This document shows positions 32,197 to 41,381 of a DNA stretch of 64,000 nucleotides, one piece after another. Source of the stretch: Lachnospiraceae bacterium (GTDB lineage: Bacteria > Bacillota > Clostridia > Lachnospirales > Lachnospiraceae); the NCBI GenBank assembly GCA_017465095.1, contig JAFTWX010000099.1, positions 1 through 64,000 of the forward strand, given 5' to 3'. Each line of letters opens with the position of its first letter. Position 1 is the stretch's first letter. The position numbers were made by a program, and so were the translations under genes. A model generated the notes under the pieces. It saw only the letters and a program-made list of their open reading frames with translations. It was not told the origin of the DNA and did not search any database.

Positions 32197-33647
32197 TCCT
32201 TGCCCATCTGATCCAGAAGACTGATCTTGATATCGTAAAGTCTTGCAGATAAATCGACATATACTTTATGCGGATTTACAAGACGTCTTGTCTCCGGCCA
32301 GAGTGTTTCCAATTCCTGCTGGCAGTAAGCGCGGATATCCATTACCTTCGGGGATTCGTAAACACATTCACCGCCGAGGAATACCGGAACCATCAGTTCG
32401 CGGATGGTATAAGTACCTGCAGCTAATTTTGTTTTCTTCCAAGGCTCCACCGGGTCAAAAAGAAGCATTGGCTCATTTTCATCAAAAGTTTCACCTACAA
32501 GACAGATGAGATCGGCTTTGATTTTGCCGGTATCTTTTTCGTAAATACGGTAAATCATTTTGTTGCCCGGGTTGGTCACCTTTTCCGTGTTTTCGGAAAG
32601 CTTGATTTTCGGAATAAACTTACCGTCTTTTCCTTTGATGGCAGCAAGCTTATAAACGCCGCCGAAGGACGGACAGTCTTTGCTGGTAATCAGGTGAGTT
32701 CCCACACCCCAGGAGGTGATAGTGGCGCCCTGTGCCTTCAAGCTGTCAATCAGGTTTTCGTCAAGGTCGTTGGATGCGGAGATGATTGCATCCGGGAAAC
32801 CTGCTTCATCCAGCATTTTTCTGGCTTTTTTAGAAAGATAAGCAAGGTCACCGGAATCAAGACGGATACCGTATTTTTTGGATTTGATACCGGCCTTACG
32901 CATTTCGGTAAATACACGGATGGCATTCGGAACACCGGATTTGAGTGTATCGTAAGTGTCGACTAACAAAATGCATGCATCCGGGTAAATATCCGCATAA
33001 GCTTTGAATGCTGTGTATTCGTCCGGAAAACTCATAATCCAGCTGTGTGCGTGAGTTCCGCTGACCGGAACATCAAAAAGTTGTCCGGCGAGAACATTGG
33101 AAGTACCGACACATCCGCCGATCATGGCAGCTCTTGCACCGTATGTACCGGCGTCCGGACCTTGTGAACGGCGAAGACCGAATTCCATAATACCGTCGCC
33201 TTTTGCCGCAAAGCACACGCGGGAAGCCTTGGTAGCAATCAGACTCTGGTGATTGATAATGTTGAGGATTGCTGTTTCCACAAGCTGTGCCTGCATAATC
33301 GGAGCGATGACCTTAATCATCGGTTCGCGCGGGAACATAACGCTTCCTTCCGGGATAGCGTAGATGTCACCGGTAAATTTAAAGTCTTTTAAGTAAGCGA
33401 GGAAATCCTCTGAAAAGATGCCGAGACTTGCAAGATAGTCAATGTCTTCCTGCTCGAAGCGCAGTTCTTTCACATACTGGATTACCTGCTCAAGGCCGGC
33501 CATGATGGAATATCCGCTGTCCATAGGATTATTGCGGAAAAACGCATCAAAGATGACAGTTTCATTCATATCTTTGTGATTGAAATAGCCCTGCATCATC
33601 GTAAGTTCGTAGAGGTCGGTCAGGAGTGTTAAATTTTGTCTGTCCAT
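32193..33647 (-). CDS. pncB: Nicotinate phosphoribosyltransferase
   Basis: A 484-residue protein. Features include LLTDLYELTMMQGYF at the N-terminus, DAGTYGARAAMIGGCVGTSNVLAGQLFDVPVSGTHAHSW with the conserved His region, RLDSGDLAYLSKKAR and TSWGVGTHLIT, all typical of NAPRTase. The enzyme joins nicotinate and PRPP to nicotinate mononucleotide, driven by ATP, in NAD salvage. RBS ggagga is within the end of the upstream transporter gene, with only 2 bp between them, so the pair is one operon. Confidence 0.95.
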   Translation of the reverse strand: MDRQNLTLLTDLYELTMMQGYFNHKDMNETVIFDAFFRNNPMDSGYSIMAGLEQVIQYVKELRFEQEDIDYLASLGIFSEDFLAYLKDFKFTGDIYAIPEGSVMFPREPMIKVIAPIMQAQLVETAILNIINHQSLIATKASRVCFAAKGDGIMEFGLRRSQGPDAGTYGARAAMIGGCVGTSNVLAGQLFDVPVSGTHAHSWIMSFPDEYTAFKAYADIYPDACILLVDTYDTLKSGVPNAIRVFTEMRKAGIKSKKYGIRLDSGDLAYLSKKARKMLDEAGFPDAIISASNDLDENLIDSLKAQGATITSWGVGTHLITSKDCPSFGGVYKLAAIKGKDGKFIPKIKLSENTEKVTNPGNKMIYRIYEKDTGKIKADLICLVGETFDENEPMLLFDPVEPWKKTKLAAGTYTIRELMVPVFLGGECVYESPKVMDIRAYCQQELETLWPETRRLVNPHKVYVDLSARLYDIKISLLDQMGKD

Positions 33648-33649
33648 TT

Positions 33650-34897
33650 TTATTTTTCCTCCGCAATTGCTATTTTTTCCGATTTACAAATCAGTATAAA
33701 GCCGATAATAAATAAAACAATCAGTGTCAGAACACCGTATCTTGAGCTGTGGAATACGAGCGCACAGATTGAAAGGATGAGTGGTCCGAAAAAGTCCGCA
33801 AATTTTCCGAAAATATCAAAAAATCCAAAGTATTCGCTGGCTTCTTTTTTCGGAATCAGCTTACCGAAGTGAGAGCGGGACAAAGCCTGCACACCGCCCT
33901 GGCACATTCCTACAGCGACTGCCAGAATCCAGAATTCCGTCGGAGTATCCAGGCCGTAGCCGAAAATACAAATCAGGCAGTAACATATGATAAATATTTT
34001 AATCATCTTCAAAGTTCCGAATTTGGTTGCCAGCTTTGCGCTGAAAAGTGCACACGGGAAAGCGACAATTTGTGTCAAAAGCAGTGCAAGAATCATTTGC
34101 GTCGAATCAATTCCGACCTCGCCGCCATAGGTGGTTGCCATGGAGATAATCGTGTAAACACCGTCAATGTAAAAGAAATAACCGATGATAAAATAAAGCA
34201 GGCTTCGGTCACGTTTCAGTTTCAGGAAGGTAACCCAAAGACGCCGGAAGCTGTGGCGCACGACATTCTGTTTCGGGCGCAGGAAGTGCGTCTGCTTTAC
34301 ATTTTTTAAAAGAGGTAATGTCAGTATGAGCCACCAAAGCATAGTGATCACAAAGGAAAGTCTTGTGGCTGTTACCGTGGATAGACCGAATGGTTTCAGA
34401 AGAATCAGTGCGATTCCGATAACAAACGGAATACAACTTCCGATATATCCCATGGCGTAACCAAAGGATGAAATGTGGTCCATCCGTTCGTCGGTGGTGA
34501 CATCTACAAGCATGGAGTCATATAAAATGTTACATGCGGAGTAACCCAGTCGCGCCACAATGAAAAAGGCCAAAAACACAACCCAGTTCGATGCAATGGT
34601 AAATGCGATGCCGCCGCCGATACCCATACAGAGGAAAAAAACAAAGATTTTTTTCTTCATGTTTTGGTAATCTGCCAATGCGCCCAAAATCGGGGCAAGA
34701 AGGGCAAGTATCAAAATTGCAACCGATGTCGTACTGGCCCAGATAGAAGTGGCATGTGATGCGCTGATGCCTGCTTCTGTTGCAAGCCCCCGGAAATAAA
34801 TCGGGATGGTGGCCGTAAGTATCATAATAAATGCAGAGTTAGCCACGTCATACAAAACCCAGCTGAGCTCTGTTTTTGTTAATTTTTGTTTGTTCAT
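33650..34897 (-). CDS. MFS transporter, UMF1 (Atg22-like) family
   Basis: A 415-residue protein with about 12 transmembrane segments. The start LTKTELSWVLYDVANSAFIMILTATIPIYF and the segment FGYAMGYIGSCIPFVIG, plus GGVQALSRSHFGKLIPKKEASEYFGFFDIFGKF, are signatures of the UMF1/Atg22-type branch of the major facilitator superfamily. Substrates in bacteria are unknown; amino-acid efflux is suggested from yeast Atg22. It is co-transcribed with pncB, which raises the possibility of a link to pyridine metabolites. The region upstream (34898-34985) is A+T-rich with TATAAT-like boxes. Confidence 0.9.
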   Translation of the reverse strand: MNKQKLTKTELSWVLYDVANSAFIMILTATIPIYFRGLATEAGISASHATSIWASTTSVAILILALLAPILGALADYQNMKKKIFVFFLCMGIGGGIAFTIASNWVVFLAFFIVARLGYSACNILYDSMLVDVTTDERMDHISSFGYAMGYIGSCIPFVIGIALILLKPFGLSTVTATRLSFVITMLWWLILTLPLLKNVKQTHFLRPKQNVVRHSFRRLWVTFLKLKRDRSLLYFIIGYFFYIDGVYTIISMATTYGGEVGIDSTQMILALLLTQIVAFPCALFSAKLATKFGTLKMIKIFIICYCLICIFGYGLDTPTEFWILAVAVGMCQGGVQALSRSHFGKLIPKKEASEYFGFFDIFGKFADFFGPLILSICALVFHSSRYGVLTLIVLFIIGFILICKSEKIAIAEEK

Positions 34898-34986
34898 TTT
34901 TGGTCCTCTCAGATTGGCGAATTCTTAAAACGAAATTATTATAGCACTTTCCTATTATAATTACCATGTTTACTTCATAAAATCCC

Positions 34987-35016
34987 TTGACAATGCCCAT
35001 AAATGCGCACTATAAT
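34987..35016 (+). promoter_or_regulatory. Sigma-A promoter of the ileS T-box transcript
   Basis: TTGACA (34987-34992), 18-bp spacer, TATAAT (35011-35016). The T-box leader starts just downstream. Confidence 0.85.
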
Positions 35017-35019
35017 TCG

Positions 35020-35291
35020 GATTAGAGAGAAAGACGATGACGAAGACAGTAAGCTGTCAGCCAAAGGCAAAGCGAGTCGGGGACGGTGTAAGCCCGGTGC
35101 GAGTAGCAGACAGCCCAATATCACTTCTGAGTTGCAGACTGAAACACAGCAGGAAATCTCTTGTTTGCGAGTAGGTTCTGACGGTTTCCGCTCCGTTACA
35201 GCGGGCACATATAAAACACAAACGTGGGAGTATGCAGTAACAGGTGGTTAACGAAGCGATAGCTCGTCCTTTTACGGACGGGCTTTTTTAT
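35020..35291 (+). promoter_or_regulatory. T-box leader of ileS (tRNA-Ile sensing)
   Basis: Stem I distal part with the GGTG/GCGAG features lies at about 35070-35105. The likely specifier is ATC at 35120-35122, followed by ACTTCTGAG. The T-box motif AGGTGGTTAACG is at 35242-35253. The terminator is agctcgtcc (35261-35269)/ggacgggct (35276-35284) with a T tract. Uncharged tRNA-Ile binding the specifier and T-box is expected to favour the antiterminator and ileS expression. A second ATC (35156-35158) is a less likely specifier. Confidence 0.9.
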
Positions 35292-35348
35292 TTGAAAGCT
35301 CCGGTGATCCTTCCGGATGTCTGCATTCAAACAACAGGAGGTAGAAAC

Positions 35349-38300
35349 ATGTACGAAAAAGTATCCACGAATCTCAATTTCGTAGAACGCGAAAAAGAAA
35401 CTGAAAAATTTTGGCGTGAAAATGACATTTTCAGAAAGAGTATGAAAGCCAGAGAAGGATGTCCGACTTACACGTTTTATGACGGACCGCCGACGGCCAA
35501 CGGAAAACCGCATATCGGTCACGTGCTGACACGTGTTATCAAGGATATGATTCCGAGATACAGAACAATGAAAGGTTATATGGTTCCGCGTAAGGCCGGA
35601 TGGGATACCCACGGCTTACCGGTTGAGCTTGAAGTAGAAAAGTTAGTCGGTATCGACGGAAAAGAACAGATTGAAGCATACGGTCTCGATCCGTTTATTT
35701 CCAAATGTAAAGAAAGTGTTTGGAAATACAAAGGAATGTGGGAAGACTTCTCGCAGACCGTTGGTTTCTGGGCAGATATGGATGACCCGTATGTAACTTA
35801 CGATGACAATTTCATTGAGTCCGAGTGGTGGGCGCTGAAAGAAATTTGGGACAAAGGGTTGCTTTACAAAGGATTTAAAATCGTTCCTTACTGTCCGCGC
35901 TGCGGAACTCCGCTTTCTTCCCATGAGGTAGCACAGGGTTACAAAGCAGTGAAAGAGCGCTCTGCGGTTGTCCGCTTCAAAGTGGTAAATGAAGATGCGT
36001 ACTTCCTTGCATGGACGACCACACCTTGGACACTTCCGAGTAACGTGGCACTTTGTGTGAATCCGGATGAGACTTATGTGAAAGTAAAAGCCGCAGACAA
36101 CTACACGTACTATATGGCGGAAGCATTGCTTGACAAGGTGCTCGGCGCTTTGGCAGCAGAAGGCGAAAAAGCATACGAGGTACTTGAGACTTACAAAGGT
36201 ACCGACCTGGAGCGCAAGGAGTACGAACCGCTCTTTAAGTGCGCAGGTGAGGCGGCAGAAAAACAGGGCAAAAAAGGCCACTATGTGACATGTGATAATT
36301 ACGTTACGATGACAGACGGTACCGGTATCGTTCATATCGCTCCGGCGTTCGGTGAGGACGATGCCCAGGTAGGAAGAAAATATGATCTTCCGTTCGTTCA
36401 GTTTGTAAACGGAAAAGGTGAGATGACAGAGGAAACGGATTACGCAGGTATGTTTGTAAAAGATGCCGACAAGCCAATCCTCATTGACCTTGAAAAAGAA
36501 GGAAAACTTTTTGATGCTCCGAAATTCGAGCATGATTATCCGTTCTGCTGGAGATGTGACACTCCGCTTATCTACTATGCACGTGAGTCATGGTTTATCA
36601 AGATGACAGCAGTGCGCGATGATCTCGTGCGTAACAATAAGACCGTAAACTGGATTCCGGAATCCATCGGTGAAGGACGTTTCGGAAACTGGCTTGAAAA
36701 TATTCAGGACTGGGGTATTTCCCGTGACCGTTATTGGGGAACACCTCTTAATATCTGGCATTGCCAGGACTGCGGACATATGGAATCCATCGGTAGCCGT
36801 GAAGAGCTTGCTAAGATGAGCGGAAACGATGCTGCTCTTACCGTGGAACTTCACAGACCATACATTGATGAGATTACAATTACCTGTCCGGATTGCGGAA
36901 AGACCATGAAGCGTGTACCGGAAGTTATCGACTGCTGGTTTGACTCAGGAGCGATGCCGTTTGCACAGCACCATTATCCGTTTGAGAACAAGGATCTGTT
37001 CGAGCAGCAGTTCCCGGCACAGTTTATTTCCGAAGCAGTTGACCAGACACGTGGATGGTTCTACTCTCTGATGGCAGAATCGACACTCCTGTTCAACAAA
37101 GCACCTTATGAGAACGTTATTGTATTAGGTCACGTGCAGGATGAAAACGGTCAGAAGATGAGTAAGTCAAAAGGTAATGCCGTGGATCCGTTCGATGCAC
37201 TGGAAACATACGGAGCAGATGCGATCCGCTGGTATTTCTATATCAACTCTGCACCTTGGCTTCCGAACCGTTTCAGCGGAAAAACCGTGCAGGAAGGCCA
37301 GCGTAAGTTCATGGGTACACTTTGGAACACGTATGCGTTCTTTGTACTCTATGCGAACATTGACGGATTTGACGCAAGTAAATATACACTTGATTACGAC
37401 AAGCTTCCGGTTATGGACAAATGGCTTCTTTCCAAGTTGAATACCCTGATCACAGAGGTGGACAAAAACCTTGAGAATTATCGTATTCCGGAGACAGCCA
37501 GAGCGCTGGATGAGTTTGTTGATGAGATGAGTAACTGGTATGTGCGCAGAAGCCGTGAGCGTTTCTGGGCAAAAGGAATGGAGCAGGATAAGATCAACGC
37601 ATACATGACACTGTACACAGCGCTTGTGACAGTGGCAAAATGTGCAGCTCCGATGATTCCGTTTATGGCGGAAGATATTTACAGAAACCTTGTGTGCACC
37701 AGCGATGCATCCGCACCGGAAAGTGTACATTTGTGTGACTTCCCGGTTGCAAATCCGGATTTCGTGGATAAACAGCTTGAGGAGGACATGGACGCAGTTC
37801 TTAAGATTGTTGTTATGGGTCGTGCCTGCAGAAATACAGCTAACATTAAAAACCGTCAGCCGATCGGAACGATGTTCGTGAAGGCTCCGAAAGCACTCTC
37901 TGAGTTCTATCAGGAGATCATCGAGGATGAATTAAATGTGAAGACCGTGAAATTCACGGACGATGTGAGAGATTTCACAACTTACACATTCAAACCGCAG
38001 CTCCGTACCATCGGACCGAAATACGGAAAACAGCTCGGCGGAATCAAAAACTATCTTGCCGGTGTAGACGGAAATGAAGCGATGGATACGCTCAAGGCAG
38101 GAAATGCTCTCACATTTGATGTGGACGGCGTGACCGTAGAGCTTGCAGAGGAAGATCTGCTCATCGAGATGAGCCAGAAGGAAGGTTATATGACAGAAGC
38201 GGACAATACCGTGACCGTTGTTCTCGACACCAACCTGACGGAAGAACTCATCGAGGAAGGTTTCGTGTACGAAATCATCAGCAAGGTACAGACCATGCGT

Positions 38301-38504
38301 AAGGATTCCGGCTTTGAAGTGATGGATCACATCAAGGTGGGTATCAGCGGAAATGAAAAGGTTGCAAAGGTAGCAACGGCTAACAAAGATGTAATCTGCG
38401 GAAAGGTACTTGCAGATGAGCTGGCAACAGAGGTAGCCTTCGCTAACAGTAAAGAATGGAATGTAAACGGAGAAAAAGTTGTTGTTTCCGTTGAAAAGGT
38501 ATAA
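35349..38504 (+). CDS. ileS: Isoleucyl-tRNA synthetase
   Basis: A 1051-residue class I aminoacyl-tRNA synthetase. HIGH motif at 55-58 in PPTANGKPHIGHVL, KMSKS at about 603-607 in NGQKMSKSKGNAVDP, and the editing (CP1) domain between, with TTTPWTLPSN and GTGIVHIAPAFGEDD. Cys pairs in the CP and C-terminal parts (CPRCG, CQDCG, CPDCG) suggest bound zinc. The ATG with caggaggt upstream is used; the longer upstream frame runs through the T-box terminator and is not coding. It charges tRNA-Ile in the cytoplasm. It is monocistronic under T-box control. Confidence 0.97.
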   Translation: MYEKVSTNLNFVEREKETEKFWRENDIFRKSMKAREGCPTYTFYDGPPTANGKPHIGHVLTRVIKDMIPRYRTMKGYMVPRKAGWDTHGLPVELEVEKLVGIDGKEQIEAYGLDPFISKCKESVWKYKGMWEDFSQTVGFWADMDDPYVTYDDNFIESEWWALKEIWDKGLLYKGFKIVPYCPRCGTPLSSHEVAQGYKAVKERSAVVRFKVVNEDAYFLAWTTTPWTLPSNVALCVNPDETYVKVKAADNYTYYMAEALLDKVLGALAAEGEKAYEVLETYKGTDLERKEYEPLFKCAGEAAEKQGKKGHYVTCDNYVTMTDGTGIVHIAPAFGEDDAQVGRKYDLPFVQFVNGKGEMTEETDYAGMFVKDADKPILIDLEKEGKLFDAPKFEHDYPFCWRCDTPLIYYARESWFIKMTAVRDDLVRNNKTVNWIPESIGEGRFGNWLENIQDWGISRDRYWGTPLNIWHCQDCGHMESIGSREELAKMSGNDAALTVELHRPYIDEITITCPDCGKTMKRVPEVIDCWFDSGAMPFAQHHYPFENKDLFEQQFPAQFISEAVDQTRGWFYSLMAESTLLFNKAPYENVIVLGHVQDENGQKMSKSKGNAVDPFDALETYGADAIRWYFYINSAPWLPNRFSGKTVQEGQRKFMGTLWNTYAFFVLYANIDGFDASKYTLDYDKLPVMDKWLLSKLNTLITEVDKNLENYRIPETARALDEFVDEMSNWYVRRSRERFWAKGMEQDKINAYMTLYTALVTVAKCAAPMIPFMAEDIYRNLVCTSDASAPESVHLCDFPVANPDFVDKQLEEDMDAVLKIVVMGRACRNTANIKNRQPIGTMFVKAPKALSEFYQEIIEDELNVKTVKFTDDVRDFTTYTFKPQLRTIGPKYGKQLGGIKNYLAGVDGNEAMDTLKAGNALTFDVDGVTVELAEEDLLIEMSQKEGYMTEADNTVTVVLDTNLTEELIEEGFVYEIISKVQTMRKDSGFEVMDHIKVGISGNEKVAKVATANKDVICGKVLADELATEVAFANSKEWNVNGEKVVVSVEKV

Positions 38505-38618
38505 AAGATAAGCGAAAAAGCAAAATTTTTTGTATAAATAGGATGTTTCCTTTTTAAGGAAAGTTATTGTATAATACCAAATGGACAAGAAAACGCTATT
38601 TTAATGAGGAGAAAAAAC

Positions 38619-41135
38619 ATGGCAACAAAGAAAAGTACAGTTCCGGTTTCACCTACATTCGATAAAGAACTCTTTAAGAGAAGTGTTCTTTACAATGTGA
38701 GAACTTTATATCGCAAGACTTTGGAAGAAGCTACACCTCAGCAGATTTTTCAGGCAGTTTCTTATGCGGTAAAAGATCAGATCGTTGAAAACTGGATGGA
38801 AACACAGAAACAGTATGAGAAAAAAGATGTAAAAACAGTTTACTATTTATCCATGGAGTTCTTGATGGGTCGTGCCCTCGGAAACAACCTGATTAATATG
38901 CAGGCATTTGCGCAGGCAAAAGAAGCATTGGAAGAGCTCGGTGTTGATATCAATATGGTAGAAGATCAGGAGCCGGATGCAGCGCTCGGTAACGGCGGTC
39001 TCGGAAGACTTGCTGCCTGCTTCCTTGATTCTCTTGCATCTCTCGGTTATGCAGCATACGGTTGTGGTATCCGTTACCGTTACGGTATGTTCAAACAGGA
39101 AATCAGAGACGGATATCAGGTGGAAGTACCGGATAACTGGTTAGCAGATGGTAACCCATTTGAGCTTCGCCGTCCGGAATATGCAAAAGAAGTTAAATTC
39201 GGCGGATACGTTTCTATTTACCAGGATGAAAACGGACGTAACAACTTCCGTCAGGAAGGTTACCAGTCAGTAACTGCTATTCCTTATGATGTTCCGATCG
39301 TAGGCTATGGCAACAATATTGTAAATACACTCCGTATCTGGGATGCGCAGCCGGTACAGTGCTTCCAGCTGGATTCCTTTGATAAGGGTGATTACCAGAA
39401 AGCGGTTGAGCAGGAAAACCTTGCCCGCAATATCGTAGAAGTTCTTTATCCGAACGACAACCACTATGCAGGTAAAGAGCTTCGTTTGAAACAGCAGTAC
39501 TTCTTTATTTCTGCATCTGTTCAGGAAGCAGTTGCAAAATATATGAGAAACCATGATGACATCCGCAAATTCCACGAGAAGGTAACATTCCAGCTCAACG
39601 ACACACATCCGACGGTTGCAGTTGCAGAGCTTATGAGAATTCTCATGGACGAGTACTATTTAACATGGGATGAAGCATGGGAAGTAACAACAAAGACTTG
39701 TGCATATACAAACCACACAATTATGGCAGAAGCGCTTGAGAAATGGCCGATCGAGCTGTTCAGCCGCCTTCTTCCTCGTGTATACCAGATTGTGGAAGAG
39801 ATTAACCGTCGTTTTGTGATGCAAATCGAAGCAAAATATCCTGGAAATCAGGACAAAGTGCGTAAGATGGCTATCGTTTATGACGGACAGGTTAAGATGG
39901 CACACCTTGCTATCGCTGCAGGTTACAGCGTAAACGGTGTTGCAAGACTTCATACAGAAATCTTAAAGAATCAGGAATTAAAAGATTTCTATGAGATGAT
40001 GCCTGAGAAGTTCAACAACAAGACAAACGGTATCACACAGCGTCGTTTCTTATTACACGGAAATCCGCTTCTCGCTGACTGGGTAACCGCTCACATCGGT
40101 GCAGATTGGATTACAAACCTTGCTAAGATTAAGAAACTTGCTGTATATGCAAAAGATGAGCAGGCTCAGCAGGAGTTCATGAACATCAAATACCAGAACA
40201 AGGTTCGTCTTGCAGAGTACATCTTAGAGCACAACGGTGTTGAGGTAGATCCGAGATCTATCTTCGACGTACAGGTTAGGAGATTACACGAGTACAAACG
40301 TCAGCTGTTAAACATCCTTCACGTTATGTACTTATACAATGAAATCAAAGAGCATCCGGAAATGGAATTCTATCCGAGAACATTCATCTTCGGTGCAAAG
40401 GCAGCAGCCGGATATAAGAATGCGAAGCTTACTATCAAGCTCATTAACGCAGTAGCTGATGTGATTAACAACGACGAGTCTATCAACGGAAAACTCAAAG
40501 TTGTATTCATCGAAAACTACCGTGTATCCAATGCAGAGCTTATCTTTGCAGCAGCTGATGTTTCCGAGCAGATTTCTACTGCATCCAAGGAAGCTTCCGG
40601 TACAGGTAACATGAAGTTCATGTTAAACGGTGCCCTTACAATCGGTACAATGGACGGAGCTAACGTTGAGATCGTGGAAGAAGTAGGCAGCGAACATGCA
40701 TTTATCTTCGGTCTGTCATCAGATGAAGTTATAAGCTTCGAGCAGAACGGCGGATACGATCCGATGGAAATCTTCAACAACGATCCGGATGTCCGCAAAG
40801 TACTTATGCAGCTGATCAACGGAACTTACTCACCGGAAAATCCGGAGCTGTTCCGCGACCTTTACAACTCACTGCTTAACACGCTCAGCACATCCAAGGC
40901 TGACACATACTTTATCTTAAAAGACTTCAAGGCTTACGCAGCAGCGCAGAAGAAAGTTGAAGAAGCTTACAAAGATGAAGCAGGTTGGGCAAAGAGTGCA
41001 ATTCTTAACGTTGCATGTTCAGGCAAGTTTACATCTGACAGAACCATTCAGGAATATGTCGATGAAATCTGGAAGCTTGAGAAAGTGACTCTTCCGAAAA
41101 AAAGAGTGGCTAAGAAGGCAGCAGAAGAGAAATAA
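38619..41135 (+). CDS. glgP: Glycogen/starch/alpha-glucan phosphorylase
   Basis: An 838-residue GT35 phosphorylase. VYYLSMEFLMGRALGNNLIN near the N-terminus, ALGNGGLGRLAACFLDSLAS, and the PLP site EASGTGNMKFMLNGALTIGTMDGANVEI with the Schiff-base lysine at residue 666. It releases glucose-1-phosphate from stored alpha-glucan. The start with gaggaga 8 bases upstream is preferred over an in-frame ATG five codons earlier. A TATAAT box at 38570-38575 with a weak -35 is the likely promoter. Monocistronic, ending at a complex terminator. The C-terminus is basic (KKRVAKKAAEEK). Confidence 0.96.
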   Translation: MATKKSTVPVSPTFDKELFKRSVLYNVRTLYRKTLEEATPQQIFQAVSYAVKDQIVENWMETQKQYEKKDVKTVYYLSMEFLMGRALGNNLINMQAFAQAKEALEELGVDINMVEDQEPDAALGNGGLGRLAACFLDSLASLGYAAYGCGIRYRYGMFKQEIRDGYQVEVPDNWLADGNPFELRRPEYAKEVKFGGYVSIYQDENGRNNFRQEGYQSVTAIPYDVPIVGYGNNIVNTLRIWDAQPVQCFQLDSFDKGDYQKAVEQENLARNIVEVLYPNDNHYAGKELRLKQQYFFISASVQEAVAKYMRNHDDIRKFHEKVTFQLNDTHPTVAVAELMRILMDEYYLTWDEAWEVTTKTCAYTNHTIMAEALEKWPIELFSRLLPRVYQIVEEINRRFVMQIEAKYPGNQDKVRKMAIVYDGQVKMAHLAIAAGYSVNGVARLHTEILKNQELKDFYEMMPEKFNNKTNGITQRRFLLHGNPLLADWVTAHIGADWITNLAKIKKLAVYAKDEQAQQEFMNIKYQNKVRLAEYILEHNGVEVDPRSIFDVQVRRLHEYKRQLLNILHVMYLYNEIKEHPEMEFYPRTFIFGAKAAAGYKNAKLTIKLINAVADVINNDESINGKLKVVFIENYRVSNAELIFAAADVSEQISTASKEASGTGNMKFMLNGALTIGTMDGANVEIVEEVGSEHAFIFGLSSDEVISFEQNGGYDPMEIFNNDPDVRKVLMQLINGTYSPENPELFRDLYNSLLNTLSTSKADTYFILKDFKAYAAAQKKVEEAYKDEAGWAKSAILNVACSGKFTSDRTIQEYVDEIWKLEKVTLPKKRVAKKAAEEK

Positions 41136-41159
41136 GAAATAGAATAAATATAGAGAACC

Positions 41160-41299
41160 TGATATTTTTTCTTCGGATCACTTGCGTTACGGAGAAAACG
41201 CAGCGGTACTAAGAGGCCTTGCGCTTGGGCGCAGCCCTCTAAGAACCGGCGTTTTCAACGTTCCTCAGTAAAATATATCAGGTTCTTTTTTATTATTTC
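41160..41299 (+). terminator. Large nested palindromic terminator after glgP
   Basis: The outer stem gaacctgatatttt pairs with aaaatatatcaggttc near 41275-41285 and is followed by TTTTTTATT. Inside, gaaaacgc pairs with gcgttttc, with further pairing around agagg/cctct and gcgc. The stretch is about 140 bp with no ORF. The outer arm resembles (11 of 14) the gagcctgaaatttt arm of the palindrome at 30981-31170. Confidence 0.75.
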
Positions 41300-41314
41300 C
41301 TGTTGCGCACACTC

Positions 41315-41343
41315 TTGTTTTTTCTAAGAAAGCCGAGTAGAAT
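41315..41343 (+). promoter_or_regulatory. Possible promoter of the LRR surface protein gene
   Basis: TTGTTT (41315-41320), 17-bp spacer, TAGAAT (41338-41343). The -35 is weak. Confidence 0.45.
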
Positions 41344-41381
41344 GATAAACAGATTGAGTACAAAAATGGGAGGAAAATAAA

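Noticed and set aside
35244..35348. N-terminal extension of IleS
   Set aside because: It runs through the T-box terminator; the ATG at 35349 has a proper RBS and matches the family N-terminus.
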